Positions 57,354 through 64,000 of a stretch of DNA of 64,000 nucleotides are shown piece after piece; positions within the stretch are counted from its first letter, which is position 1; each line of letters begins with the position of its first letter. The stretch comes from Dehalococcoidia bacterium (GTDB lineage: Bacteria > Chloroflexota > Dehalococcoidia > SM23-28-2 > RBG-16-64-32), in the NCBI GenBank assembly GCA_030649945.1, contig JAUSFE010000118.1, positions 1 through 64,000 of the forward strand. Direction: 5' to 3'. Below the pieces are notes generated by a model. The model did no database searches. It saw nothing but the letters and a program-made list of their open reading frames with translations, and was not told the DNA's origin. Made by a program: the position numbers and the translations under genes.

Positions 57354-58217
57354 ATGGACGGTAAGCAAGAGATACTGCGCGCCACCGGTGTGACGAAGGT
57401 CTTCGGTGAGGGCGAGCGGGCCGTGCGTGCCGTGGACGGCGTGGACCTGGCCGTGCACGCCGGCGAGCTGGTCCTGATCATGGGGCCCTCCGGCTCCGGC
57501 AAGACCACCCTCCTCACAATCATCGGCGGCCTGCTGCGGCCCACCTCTGGCTCGGTGTTCATCGACGGTACGGAGATCACGGCGCTGGGCGAGAAGGATC
57601 TGACCGCGCTGCGCCGCCGCGCCGTGGGCTTCATCTTCCAGTCGTTCAACCTCTGGGAGTCCCTCAGCGTGGTCGAGAACGTGGAGCTCGCCCTCAACAT
57701 CGCCGGCCGCCACGGCCGTTTCGCCCGCGACCGCGCCCGCGAGCTGCTGACGGCGCGGGGCCTGGGCCACCGCCTGCGCTTCCGCGCCCGCGACCTCTCC
57801 GGCGGCGAGAAGCAGCGCGTCTCCATCGCCCGCGCCCTGGCCAACGACCCCGAGCTGATCCTGGCCGACGAGCCCACCGCCAACCTGGACTCCAAGCACG
57901 GGCGCGAGGTCATGCACCTGCTGCGGGACATCGCCCGGAGCGATGGCCGCGCCGTCATCGTCGTCAGCCACGACCAGCGCCTGCGCGAGGTCGCGGACCG
58001 CACCCTCTGGCTGGAGGACGGGCGCATCGCGGACATGGGACGGGTCGTGAGGGACCCTGTCTGTGGCATGAGCATCGAGGCGGATAGCGCCGTCGCGCTG
58101 GAGCACAACGGGCTCGTCTACCACTTCTGCTCGCGGGGCTGCAGCTGGGAGTTCCAGGCGGAGCAGGCCAAGCGCGTCGCGGCCGGCCATGCGGTGGGAC
58201 AGGGAGGCGACCGTTGA
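57354..58217 (+). CDS. LolD/MacB-type ABC ATPase fused to a YHS metal-binding domain
   Basis: 287 residues. ATPase: Walker A MGPSGSGKTTLL, signature LSGGEKQRVSIARAL, Walker B LILADEPTANLD, and His switch VVSHDQ. From ~233 the chain continues as a YHS domain: DPVCGMSIEADSAVAL, YHFCSRGCSWEFQAEQ, with the three cysteines and the Met expected for heavy-metal binding. YHS domains are usually separate or on CopA/CopZ-like proteins; fusion to an ABC ATPase is uncommon and suggests that transport is gated by, or directed at, copper or a similar metal. Confidence 0.9.
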   Translation: MDGKQEILRATGVTKVFGEGERAVRAVDGVDLAVHAGELVLIMGPSGSGKTTLLTIIGGLLRPTSGSVFIDGTEITALGEKDLTALRRRAVGFIFQSFNLWESLSVVENVELALNIAGRHGRFARDRARELLTARGLGHRLRFRARDLSGGEKQRVSIARALANDPELILADEPTANLDSKHGREVMHLLRDIARSDGRAVIVVSHDQRLREVADRTLWLEDGRIADMGRVVRDPVCGMSIEADSAVALEHNGLVYHFCSRGCSWEFQAEQAKRVAAGHAVGQGGDR

Positions 58218-58307
58218 GCGCGCCATGTGGGACGCACAGCGGTTCTCACAACAGGAGAGTGAAGCATCACGCCACGACCGGTACCAGCACTGTAGGGAGA
58301 CGATGAT

Positions 58308-58574
58308 ATGGAAAGCGATGTGAGGCAGGACGTCCTCAAGCGCCTGAACTATATCGACGGCCACCTCAAGGGCATCCGCAGCATGATCGAGGAGGACAAG
58401 TACTGCCCGGAGGTGCTGAAGCAGACGTATGCCGTGCGGCGGGCCATCGAGGCGGTGGAGCGCCGGATGCTGGACGGCCACCTCCACCACTGCGTCGTCG
58501 AAGGCATCCGCGACGGCCGCGAGGAACAGGTGATCAGCGAGCTCCTGGAGCTCTACGAGCTGGCCACCCGGTGA
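58308..58574 (+). CDS. csoR: CsoR-family copper-sensing repressor
   Basis: 88 residues, all-helical. The Cu(I) ligands C-H-C are Cys33 (KYCPEVL), His58 and Cys62 (DGHLHHCV), with the same 25 and 4 spacings as M. tuberculosis CsoR (36/61/65). GGGAG lies ten bases before the ATG. It represses until copper binds. Likely operator: the C/G-tract dyad at 56201-56217. Confidence 0.92.
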   Translation: MESDVRQDVLKRLNYIDGHLKGIRSMIEEDKYCPEVLKQTYAVRRAIEAVERRMLDGHLHHCVVEGIRDGREEQVISELLELYELATR

Positions 58575-58599
58575 CGGGCTGGCCGGAAGGAGACCCACT

Positions 58600-58872
58600 A
58601 TGGACTGGACCATAGGCATTCCCCTCGTCGCGCTGCTCTTGCTGGCTTGCCCTTTAATGATGGTGGGCATGATGGCCTTCGGCTGGCTGTTCATGCGCGG
58701 CCGCTCGGGCGGCCACGGCGGTCACGGCATGATGTGCATGGGCCACGGCGACCACTCGAGCGCAGGCGCACACGACCGGGACCGCGCCGGCGTCATCGGC
58801 GAGTTGAAGGCGGAGCGCGAGCGGCTGGATAGCCTGATCACCGCCGCCGAAAACGAGACGCATCCGGCCTGA
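58600..58872 (+). CDS. His/Met-rich small membrane protein in the copper operon
   Basis: 90 residues, GGAAGGAG before the ATG. One hydrophobic helix (~5-32) with several Met, then a His/Met/Cys-rich segment (GGHGGHGMMCMGHGDHSSAGAH) and a charged C-terminal helix (IGELKAERERLDSLI). The composition is that of a metal-binding peptide. It probably holds copper at the membrane next to CopA. No exact family is recognised. Confidence 0.7.
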   Translation: MDWTIGIPLVALLLLACPLMMVGMMAFGWLFMRGRSGGHGGHGMMCMGHGDHSSAGAHDRDRAGVIGELKAERERLDSLITAAENETHPA

Positions 58873-58883
58873 GGGGCGACGCT

Positions 58884-59564
58884 ATGCACCACACCGCGCA
58901 GCGCCGGCCCGGGCAAGCGCCCGAGACCCGGGGCAAGACCATCCGCTGGGCGCGCTGGTATGACCTCGCCTCCTGGCTCATGTCCTTCGGCCGCGCCCCG
59001 GCCATCCGCCGCCGGATCATCGCCCTGGCGGCCCCGCGCCCGGGAGAGCGCGTGCTGGACGTGGGCTGTGGTACCGGCACGCTCGCCATCGATCTCAAGC
59101 GCAAGGTCGGTCCGCCCGGCGAGGTGCGGGGGATCGACGCCGCGGCCGAGATGGTGGCCGTGTCCCGGAGCAAGGCGCGGCGCGCGGGCGTTCAGGTGGA
59201 CTTCCAGCCCGCCGCCATCGAGCAGCTGCCGTTCGCGGACGGGACGTTCGACCTGGTGACGAGCACCTTCATGCTGCACCACCTGCCGGATGACCTGAAG
59301 CGACAGGGCATCGCCGAGGTGCGGCGCGTCCTCAAGCCCGGCGGCCGCTTCCTGGCAGTGGACTTCTCCGGCGAGAACGGCTCGGTGATCGGCCGCCTGA
59401 TCACCCTGTTCGGCCACGGCCACGGCAAGGCAGAGGGAGCGCGGTTGCGGGCTATGCTGGCAGAGGCCGGGTTCGGGCCGGTGCAGACACTGAAAACGCA
59501 GTACGGGAGCCTGCTGTTCCTGCGCGCCGCCGTGCCGGCGGCGCCGGACCAGCCTGGAGGGTGA
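58884..59564 (+). CDS. UbiE-like SAM-dependent methyltransferase in the copper operon
   Basis: 226 residues. Motif [49 protein letters not shown] and [14 protein letters not shown]. The family acts on quinones, lipids or arsenite-like metalloids; ArsM-type cysteines are not evident. Its place between csoR and copA is unexpected. A second methyltransferase lies at the other end of copA. A role in quinone or membrane repair under copper stress, or in metal(loid) methylation, is speculative. Confidence 0.85.
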   Translation: MHHTAQRRPGQAPETRGKTIRWARWYDLASWLMSFGRAPAIRRRIIALAAPRPGERVLDVGCGTGTLAIDLKRKVGPPGEVRGIDAAAEMVAVSRSKARRAGVQVDFQPAAIEQLPFADGTFDLVTSTFMLHHLPDDLKRQGIAEVRRVLKPGGRFLAVDFSGENGSVIGRLITLFGHGHGKAEGARLRAMLAEAGFGPVQTLKTQYGSLLFLRAAVPAAPDQPGG

Positions 59565-59571
59565 GCAAGAG

Positions 59572-62286
59572 TTGGCAGTGGAAGAGCGGGAACGGCAGAA
59601 AGACGCGCTGCAGGAGGTGACCCTGCCGGTGGCGGGCATGACCTGCGCCGCCTGCGTGCGTAAGGTGGAGAAGGCGCTCAAGGGCCTGCCCGGTGTCCAG
59701 GACGCCACCGTCAACCTGAGCGCGGGCAAGGCCGGCGTCGTCTTTGACCCTGCGGCCTGCGCCGTGGCCGACATGGAGAAGGTGATTGAGGACATCGGCT
59801 ACGAGGTGCCGGCCTCCCGCCTGAACCTCCTCGTGCTGGGCATGACCCCCGGCCACTGCGACATCGTCATCGGCAACGCCCTGCGCGCCCTGCCAGGCGT
59901 GCGCGCCGTCACCATCAACCCGGCCACTGACACCGTTTCCGTCGAGTACCTGGAGTCCGCCGTCTCGGCGGCGGCGATCAAGAAGACGGTCCGCAGCCTG
60001 GGCTACGACGTCTCCGAGAAGGGCGAGGGCGAGGATGCCATGGACCGCGAGCGCCAGCTGCGCCAGGCCGAGGTGCGCCGCCAGCTCATCAATATGCTCG
60101 TCTCCTGGCCGCTGGGCGCCATCGTCATGCTGGGCACTTTCAGCGACTACCGGCCGCTCAGCGAGTTCCTGCCCTCCTTCATGAACAACAAGATACTCCT
60201 CTTCGCCCTCACCACGCCGCTGGTCATCGGCCCCGGCCGCCAGTTCTTCGTCAACTCCTGGAACGGCCTGCGCCGCGGCCTCACCGATATGAACCTGCTG
60301 TACGCCACCGGCATCGGCGCCGCCTACCTCATCGCCGTCATCAACACCTTCTTCCCGGACGCCGGCTTCGGCGGCGAACGCGCCACCTTCTTCGAGGCCG
60401 CCGCCCTCCTGGTCGCCTTCATCGTCCTCGGCCGCTACCTGGAGGCCGTCACCCGCGGCCGCACCTCCCAGGCCATCCGCAACCTGATGAAGCTGCGGCC
60501 CAAGCGCGCCACCGTCATCCGCGATGGCAGGGAAACCGAGGTGCCGGCGGATGAGGTGGAGATCGGCGACGTTTGCCTGGTGCGCCCCGGCGAGAGTGTC
60601 CCCGTGGACGGCGTCGTCCTCGAGGGCTACTCCGCCGTGGACGAGTCCATGGTCACCGGCGAGAGCATCCCCGTGGAGAAGCGCGACGGCGACGAGGTGA
60701 CCGGCGGCACACTGAACAAGACCGGCGCCTTCCGCTTCCGGGCCACCCGCGTGGGCGCCGGCACCGCGCTTTCGCAGATCATCAAGCTGGTGGAGGAGGC
60801 CCAGACCACGAAGGCGCCCATCCAGGCGCTGGCAGACAAGGTCGCCGGGCACTTCATCCTCGGCGTGCACGCCCTGGCGCTCGCCGTCTTCCTCTTCTGG
60901 TTCTTCGCCGGCTTCGGCCTCTGGTTCACGGAGGACACCCGCCTGGTGCTGACGCCCTATAAGCTGGAGGACCTCGGCGTCTTCGGCCTGGCGCTGCTCA
61001 TCTCCGTCACCGTGCTCGTCATCTCCTGCCCCTGCGCCGTAGGCCTGGCGACGCCCGCGGCGATGATGGCCGGCACCGGCAAGGGCGCCGAGTTCGGCAT
61101 CCTCTTCAAGGGCGCCGACGCCGTGGAGGCGACCGCCAGGGTGCGGGTCGTCGTCCTGGACAAGACCGGCACTCTAACGAAGGGCGAACCCTCGGTCACG
61201 GACGTCCTCGCCGCGCCAAATCCACCTTCCGTGGGCCGGGGCCCCAGCCCCGGCATCACGGCGGACGAGGTCCTGCGCCTGGCCGCCGCCGCCGAAAAGA
61301 ACTCCGAGCACCCCCTGGGCGAGGCGATCGTGCGCGGCGCCCAGCAGCGCGGCCTGGACGTGCCGCCGGCCGAGCGCTTCGGCTCCATCCCCGGCCACGG
61401 CGTCGAAGCGACGGTGGAGGGCCGCGAGGTTCTCCTGGGCAACCGCAAGCTGATGGCGGAGCGCGGCATTGACGTCTCGGCGCTCATCGCGGAAGCCGAG
61501 CGCCTGGAGAACGAAGGCAAGACCGTGATGTTCGTCGCCGCCTCTCCGTCTGTCATCCTGAGCCGAGAGGGGGGCGGCACGCAGGCGGCGGAGGGCGCAG
61601 GATCTGACGCCGGCCACTCTGCACCGCAACTCGCCGGCGTCGTCGCCGTCGCGGACACCATCAAGGACACGTCCGCGCGCGCTATCGGCGAGCTGAAGCG
61701 CCTGGGCCTCCGGGTGGCGATGATGACCGGCGACAACCGCCGCACCGCGGACGCCATTGCCCGCCAGCTGGGCATCGGCCGCGTGCTGGCAGAGGTGCCG
61801 CCGCAGGACAAGGCCGCCGAGGTGCGCAAGCTCCAGGACGAGGGCCAGACGGTCGCCATGGTCGGCGACGGCGTGAACGACGCCCCGGCGCTGGCCCAGG
61901 CCAACGTGGGCATGGCCATCGGTTCGGGGACGGACGTCGCCAAGGAGACCGGCCACGTCATCCTCATCCGCGACGACATCCTGGACGTGGTAGCGGCCGT
62001 GCAGGTGGCGCGGGCCACCATGCGGCTGGTGAAGCAGAACCTGTTCTGGGCCTTCGGCTACAATGCGGCGGCGATCCCGCTGGGAGCGGGCCTTCTTTAC
62101 CCCTTCTTCTCGCAGGTCGTCAGCCCGGAGCTGGCCGCGCTGCTGATGGCCACGAGCAGCCTCTCCGTGACGATGAACACCCTGCGCATGCGCGGTTACC
62201 GCCCGCCCATCAAGCGCGGGCCGTCTGCGCCCTCGCCCGAGCGAGTGGAGCGCGAGCGAGAACCGTTGCTGGAGGCGGGATCATGA
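59572..62286 (+). CDS. copA: Cu(I) P1B-type ATPase
   Basis: 904 residues from a TTG start. First heavy-metal domain with GMTCAAC (Cys25, Cys28); a second, degenerate one ([10 protein letters not shown]) has lost its first Cys. Transmembrane metal site CPC at 486-488, phosphorylated Asp530 in [10 protein letters not shown], the SEHPLGEAI nucleotide motif, and [10 protein letters not shown]. It exports cytosolic Cu(I). Residues ~658-686 are an extra segment between KTVMFVAA and [10 protein letters not shown] that is encoded by an intergenic-type repeat. It overlaps the next gene by four bases. Confidence 0.95.
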   Translation: MAVEERERQKDALQEVTLPVAGMTCAACVRKVEKALKGLPGVQDATVNLSAGKAGVVFDPAACAVADMEKVIEDIGYEVPASRLNLLVLGMTPGHCDIVIGNALRALPGVRAVTINPATDTVSVEYLESAVSAAAIKKTVRSLGYDVSEKGEGEDAMDRERQLRQAEVRRQLINMLVSWPLGAIVMLGTFSDYRPLSEFLPSFMNNKILLFALTTPLVIGPGRQFFVNSWNGLRRGLTDMNLLYATGIGAAYLIAVINTFFPDAGFGGERATFFEAAALLVAFIVLGRYLEAVTRGRTSQAIRNLMKLRPKRATVIRDGRETEVPADEVEIGDVCLVRPGESVPVDGVVLEGYSAVDESMVTGESIPVEKRDGDEVTGGTLNKTGAFRFRATRVGAGTALSQIIKLVEEAQTTKAPIQALADKVAGHFILGVHALALAVFLFWFFAGFGLWFTEDTRLVLTPYKLEDLGVFGLALLISVTVLVISCPCAVGLATPAAMMAGTGKGAEFGILFKGADAVEATARVRVVVLDKTGTLTKGEPSVTDVLAAPNPPSVGRGPSPGITADEVLRLAAAAEKNSEHPLGEAIVRGAQQRGLDVPPAERFGSIPGHGVEATVEGREVLLGNRKLMAERGIDVSALIAEAERLENEGKTVMFVAASPSVILSREGGGTQAAEGAGSDAGHSAPQLAGVVAVADTIKDTSARAIGELKRLGLRVAMMTGDNRRTADAIARQLGIGRVLAEVPPQDKAAEVRKLQDEGQTVAMVGDGVNDAPALAQANVGMAIGSGTDVAKETGHVILIRDDILDVVAAVQVARATMRLVKQNLFWAFGYNAAAIPLGAGLLYPFFSQVVSPELAALLMATSSLSVTMNTLRMRGYRPPIKRGPSAPSPERVEREREPLLEAGS
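61550..61607 (+). repeat. Dispersed repeat inserted in frame in copA
   Basis: The ends TGTCATCCTGAGC and GCGCAGGATCT match those of the intergenic element at 41641-41702. The segment has no stop codon in the copA frame and encodes a Gly/Ala-rich loop absent from ordinary CopA proteins. Confidence 0.65.
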
Positions 62287-62498
62287 GACTTGACGCGAAA
62301 GACGCCGCCCGCTTGAGCGCGGCCGTCTACACCAGCATCGCCATGCTGGCGGCGCTGGCCTTTTTCCTGGTGACGCTCCTGACCGGCGATTACAGCTGGG
62401 TCGCCCGCATCGGCGGCGCCGTCTGGGTGTTCGGCCTGAGCATGATCATCCTCATGCCCACGGTCACGCCGTGGATCAGACGCCGGCTGGGAGGTTAG
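62283..62498 (+). CDS. Small two-span membrane protein downstream of copA
   Basis: 71 residues; ATG overlaps the copA stop (ATGA). Two hydrophobic helices (~14-34 and ~42-62), ending in a basic tail. No family recognised. Tight coupling to copA suggests an accessory subunit or assembly factor. Confidence 0.65.
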   Translation: MRLDAKDAARLSAAVYTSIAMLAALAFFLVTLLTGDYSWVARIGGAVWVFGLSMIILMPTVTPWIRRRLGG

Positions 62499-62500
62499 CG

Positions 62501-63193
62501 ATGGGCACAAGCGAGACCATCCAGACCCAGAAGCGCTACGACCGCCAGGCGTGGCTCTACGACCTGAAGGAGTGGCCGGTGGAGTTCGCCTTCAAGCCGC
62601 TGCGCCGGCGGCTCTGGAGCGAGGTGCGCGGCAACCTCGTCCTGGAGATCGGCGTTGGCACCGGTAAGAACTTCTCGCATCATCCTCCGGGCGCCAGGGT
62701 CCTCGGGATAGACATCAGCCCGCAGATGCTGGCGCGGGCCGCCCGCCGCGCTCGGCGTCTCGGCCGCGACATAGACCTGGTCCTCGCCGACGCCCAGCGG
62801 CTGCCCTTCCGGGACGGGGTCTTCGATGCCGCAGCGGCGACGTTCGTCTTCTGTTCCGTCCCGGACCCGGTCGCCGGCCTTCAGGAAGCGCGACGTGTTG
62901 TGACCGGCGGCGGCCGCATCCACCTCGCGGAGCACGTGCGCGCCAGAAATCGCGTGGCGGGCTGGATTATGGACCGGCTGAACCCCATCGTCGTGCGCAT
63001 GATGGGCGCCAACATCAACCGCGATACCGTTGCGAACGTGACGACAGCAGGGATCGGGATCGATGGCGTGCAGTCTCGCGCGTTCGGCATCATCAAGCTG
63101 ATCCGCGGCGCCAGGACGCAGAAGCAGTCGGAGAGCGCACGGCAGCGGGAACGGATGGGAAGGGCGGTAAGCAGCGATGTTTCACGAGGCTGA
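62501..63193 (+). CDS. SAM-dependent methyltransferase, second copy in the copper operon
   Basis: 230 residues from ATG 62501, with GGGAGG seven bases upstream. Motif I LVLEIGVGTGKNFSHHP, then GIDISPQMLARAARRA and DAAAATFVFCSVPDPVAGL. It is of the Methyltransf_11/UbiE type but clearly different from the protein at 58884. The C-terminal ~75 residues (WIMDRLNPIVVRMMGANINR) resemble membrane-surface quinone or phospholipid methyltransferases. It overlaps the next gene by 17 bases. Confidence 0.82.
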   Translation: MGTSETIQTQKRYDRQAWLYDLKEWPVEFAFKPLRRRLWSEVRGNLVLEIGVGTGKNFSHHPPGARVLGIDISPQMLARAARRARRLGRDIDLVLADAQRLPFRDGVFDAAAATFVFCSVPDPVAGLQEARRVVTGGGRIHLAEHVRARNRVAGWIMDRLNPIVVRMMGANINRDTVANVTTAGIGIDGVQSRAFGIIKLIRGARTQKQSESARQRERMGRAVSSDVSRG

Positions 63194-63434
63194 TGGCATG
63201 GGCTGGTGGATGCTCTGGGGCGGGCTGATGATGGTTCTGTTCTGGGGCGGCATCATCGCCCTGGCCGTTTGGGCGGTGCAGGGCCTGGGCCGAAGGGAGA
63301 CGGGCGCGCCGCAGCCGCCATCTGTCGAGCCGCCGGCCGGTCGCGCCCTGGACATCGCCAAAGAGCGCTATGCGCGGGGCGAGATGAGCCGCGAGCAATT
63401 CGAAGAAGTACGACGGACCCTGGAACAGAGTTAG
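63177..63434 (+). CDS. SHOCT-domain small membrane protein
   Basis: 85 residues. An N-terminal Trp/Met-rich membrane helix (WWMLWGGLMMVLFWGGIIALAVW) and a C-terminal SHOCT motif (ALDIAKERYARGEMSREQFEE). SHOCT proteins of this shape are frequent in copper and heavy-metal operons. The function is unknown. Confidence 0.85.
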   Translation: MFHEADGMGWWMLWGGLMMVLFWGGIIALAVWAVQGLGRRETGAPQPPSVEPPAGRALDIAKERYARGEMSREQFEEVRRTLEQS

Positions 63435-63478
63435 TTAAATGGTAGCGGCATTCATTCAGTCAGGAGGAGCGGACATTC

Positions 63479-63955
63479 GTGAAACGGATAATCATGCGGT
63501 TAGTGCTGCCGCTCGTGGCGGCGATTGGGTTCATTGCGGTAGCGGCAGCGTGTGGGGGTGGCGGAGATGACAAGAAGACTGGAGACAGCAGTGGAAGCGG
63601 TGTCCAGGAGGTCACCGTCAAGATGACCGACCTGGTGACCTTCCAGCCCGCCGAGGTCAGGGTCGAGGCCGGGAGGCCCGTGCGCCTCACCGTCGACAAC
63701 AGCGAGAGCGCCGCGGTCCACGATCTCACCGTCGCGGAGATGCCCGTCATGGACGTGCTCTCTTCGGGCGCGGCCGGGGGGATGGGCCATGCGGGCATGG
63801 ATGTCGGCGCGGAGTACGACCTGCACATTGCCCTGGACGGCGGCGGCGTCGGCGCCCTCGAGTTCACTCCCACCCAGTCCGGCGAGTACGTGTTCATCTG
63901 CACAGTCCCCGGCCACGAACAGGCCGGGATGACGGGGAAGCTCATCGTGGTGTAG
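63479..63955 (+). CDS. Cupredoxin-domain lipoprotein
   Basis: 158 residues from GTG 63479, with AGGAG ~10 bases upstream. Signal sequence and lipobox (VAAAC), a short Gly/Ser/Lys linker, then a cupredoxin fold: His in AAVHDLTV and the loop ICTVPGHEQAGM, whose Cys, His and Met complete a type 1 copper site with normal spacing. Met and His in GGMGHAGMDVGAEYD may bind extra copper. It is an extracytoplasmic copper-binding protein or electron carrier, and the last gene of the copper cluster before a terminator. Confidence 0.9.
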   Translation: MKRIIMRLVLPLVAAIGFIAVAAACGGGGDDKKTGDSSGSGVQEVTVKMTDLVTFQPAEVRVEAGRPVRLTVDNSESAAVHDLTVAEMPVMDVLSSGAAGGMGHAGMDVGAEYDLHIALDGGGVGALEFTPTQSGEYVFICTVPGHEQAGMTGKLIVV

Positions 63956-63974
63956 AAGGCGCCTCGGCGCCTTT
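63956..63974 (+). terminator. Intrinsic terminator closing the copper cluster
   Basis: AAGGCGCC-TC-GGCGCCTTT: perfect eight-base arms, starting one base after the cupredoxin stop and ending in TTT. Confidence 0.75.
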
Positions 63975-64000
63975 GGGCGGGCCGCCAGAACGGTAGAGAT

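Noticed and set aside
56223..58694. 823-residue minus-strand frame opposite the copper ABC genes
   Set aside because: It covers three well-supported genes and shows only Asp/Ala/Arg-rich shadow composition.

Overview
This 64 kb window is a G+C-rich bacterial chromosome segment in which most strings are coding, with short gaps and many 4-base ATGA/GTGA gene overlaps. Gene content fits a free-living, probably aerobic or facultative bacterium, and I would place it tentatively in Chloroflexota (Dehalococcoidia-like). The reasons are very high G+C codon use, PKD-rich surface proteins with a C-terminal helical repeat module, a CoA-ligase/GNAT fusion, several apparently leaderless genes, and many short palindromic intergenic repeats. 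This placement is an inference; Actinomycetota-like lineages are the main alternative. No rRNA, tRNA or CRISPR array was seen.

Layout. 1-5.2 kb: tail of a Gly-rich protein, an XRE regulator and a 1279-residue secreted SGNH-hydrolase/PKD protein. 5.2-10.1 kb: dapB, a lower-G+C insert carrying an XRE-ImmA/IrrE metallopeptidase pair, then an ArsR-DsrE-sulfide:quinone oxidoreductase operon. 10.1-14.5 kb: a lower-G+C restriction-modification island with two DNA methyltransferases convergent with a PLD-fold (BfiI/NgoFVII-type) endonuclease. 14.7-26.7 kb: a berberine-bridge oxidoreductase, a DUF4242-adenylate cyclase fusion, an acyl-CoA ligase/acetyltransferase fusion, asd, gyrB, a vapBC toxin-antitoxin pair, and small metabolic or lipoprotein genes. 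26.7-40.7 kb: housekeeping core with obgE-nadD, dnaA, coaX, coaBC, pepA, an aldo/keto reductase, dapA, a VOC protein, trmO and a HhH glycosylase. 40.7-49.2 kb: TrhA/HlyIII, a candidate structured RNA, a P450, a YchF-like GTPase, an XdhC-like protein, katG-fur and a catalase fragment. 49.4-56.1 kb: a 1196-residue GGDEF-EAL protein, an XdhC domain protein, a zinc dehydrogenase and an IS110 element with a frameshifted transposase. 56.2-64 kb: a CsoR-type copper operon.

How the genes work together. dapA, dapB and asd give the aspartate-to-lysine/diaminopimelate route, though they lie 15-17 kb apart. coaX and coaBC cover pantothenate phosphorylation and 4'-phosphopantetheine synthesis, and nadD covers NAD synthesis. 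The ArsR-DsrE-SQR set detoxifies sulfide under a promoter with an operator-like dyad. katG and fur look like a peroxide-response pair. The copper cluster joins a CsoR repressor, a P1B-ATPase, a cupredoxin lipoprotein, His/Met-rich membrane peptides, a MacB-like exporter whose ATPase carries a fused YHS metal domain, and two SAM methyltransferases. A C-tract/G-tract dyad that fits CsoR lies in front of the cluster.

The most unusual signals are: (1) the BfiI-like restriction system in its repeat-flanked island; (2) a possible bridge-RNA region upstream of the IS110 transposase; (3) a stand-alone promoter-hairpins-terminator unit at 41.47-41.63 kb; (4) four genes whose -10 box ends exactly 6 bases before the ATG; (5) a trmO gene that can only start at CTG; (6) an intergenic-type repeat inserted in frame in copA; and (7) substitutions at signature residues of GyrB and CoaBC.
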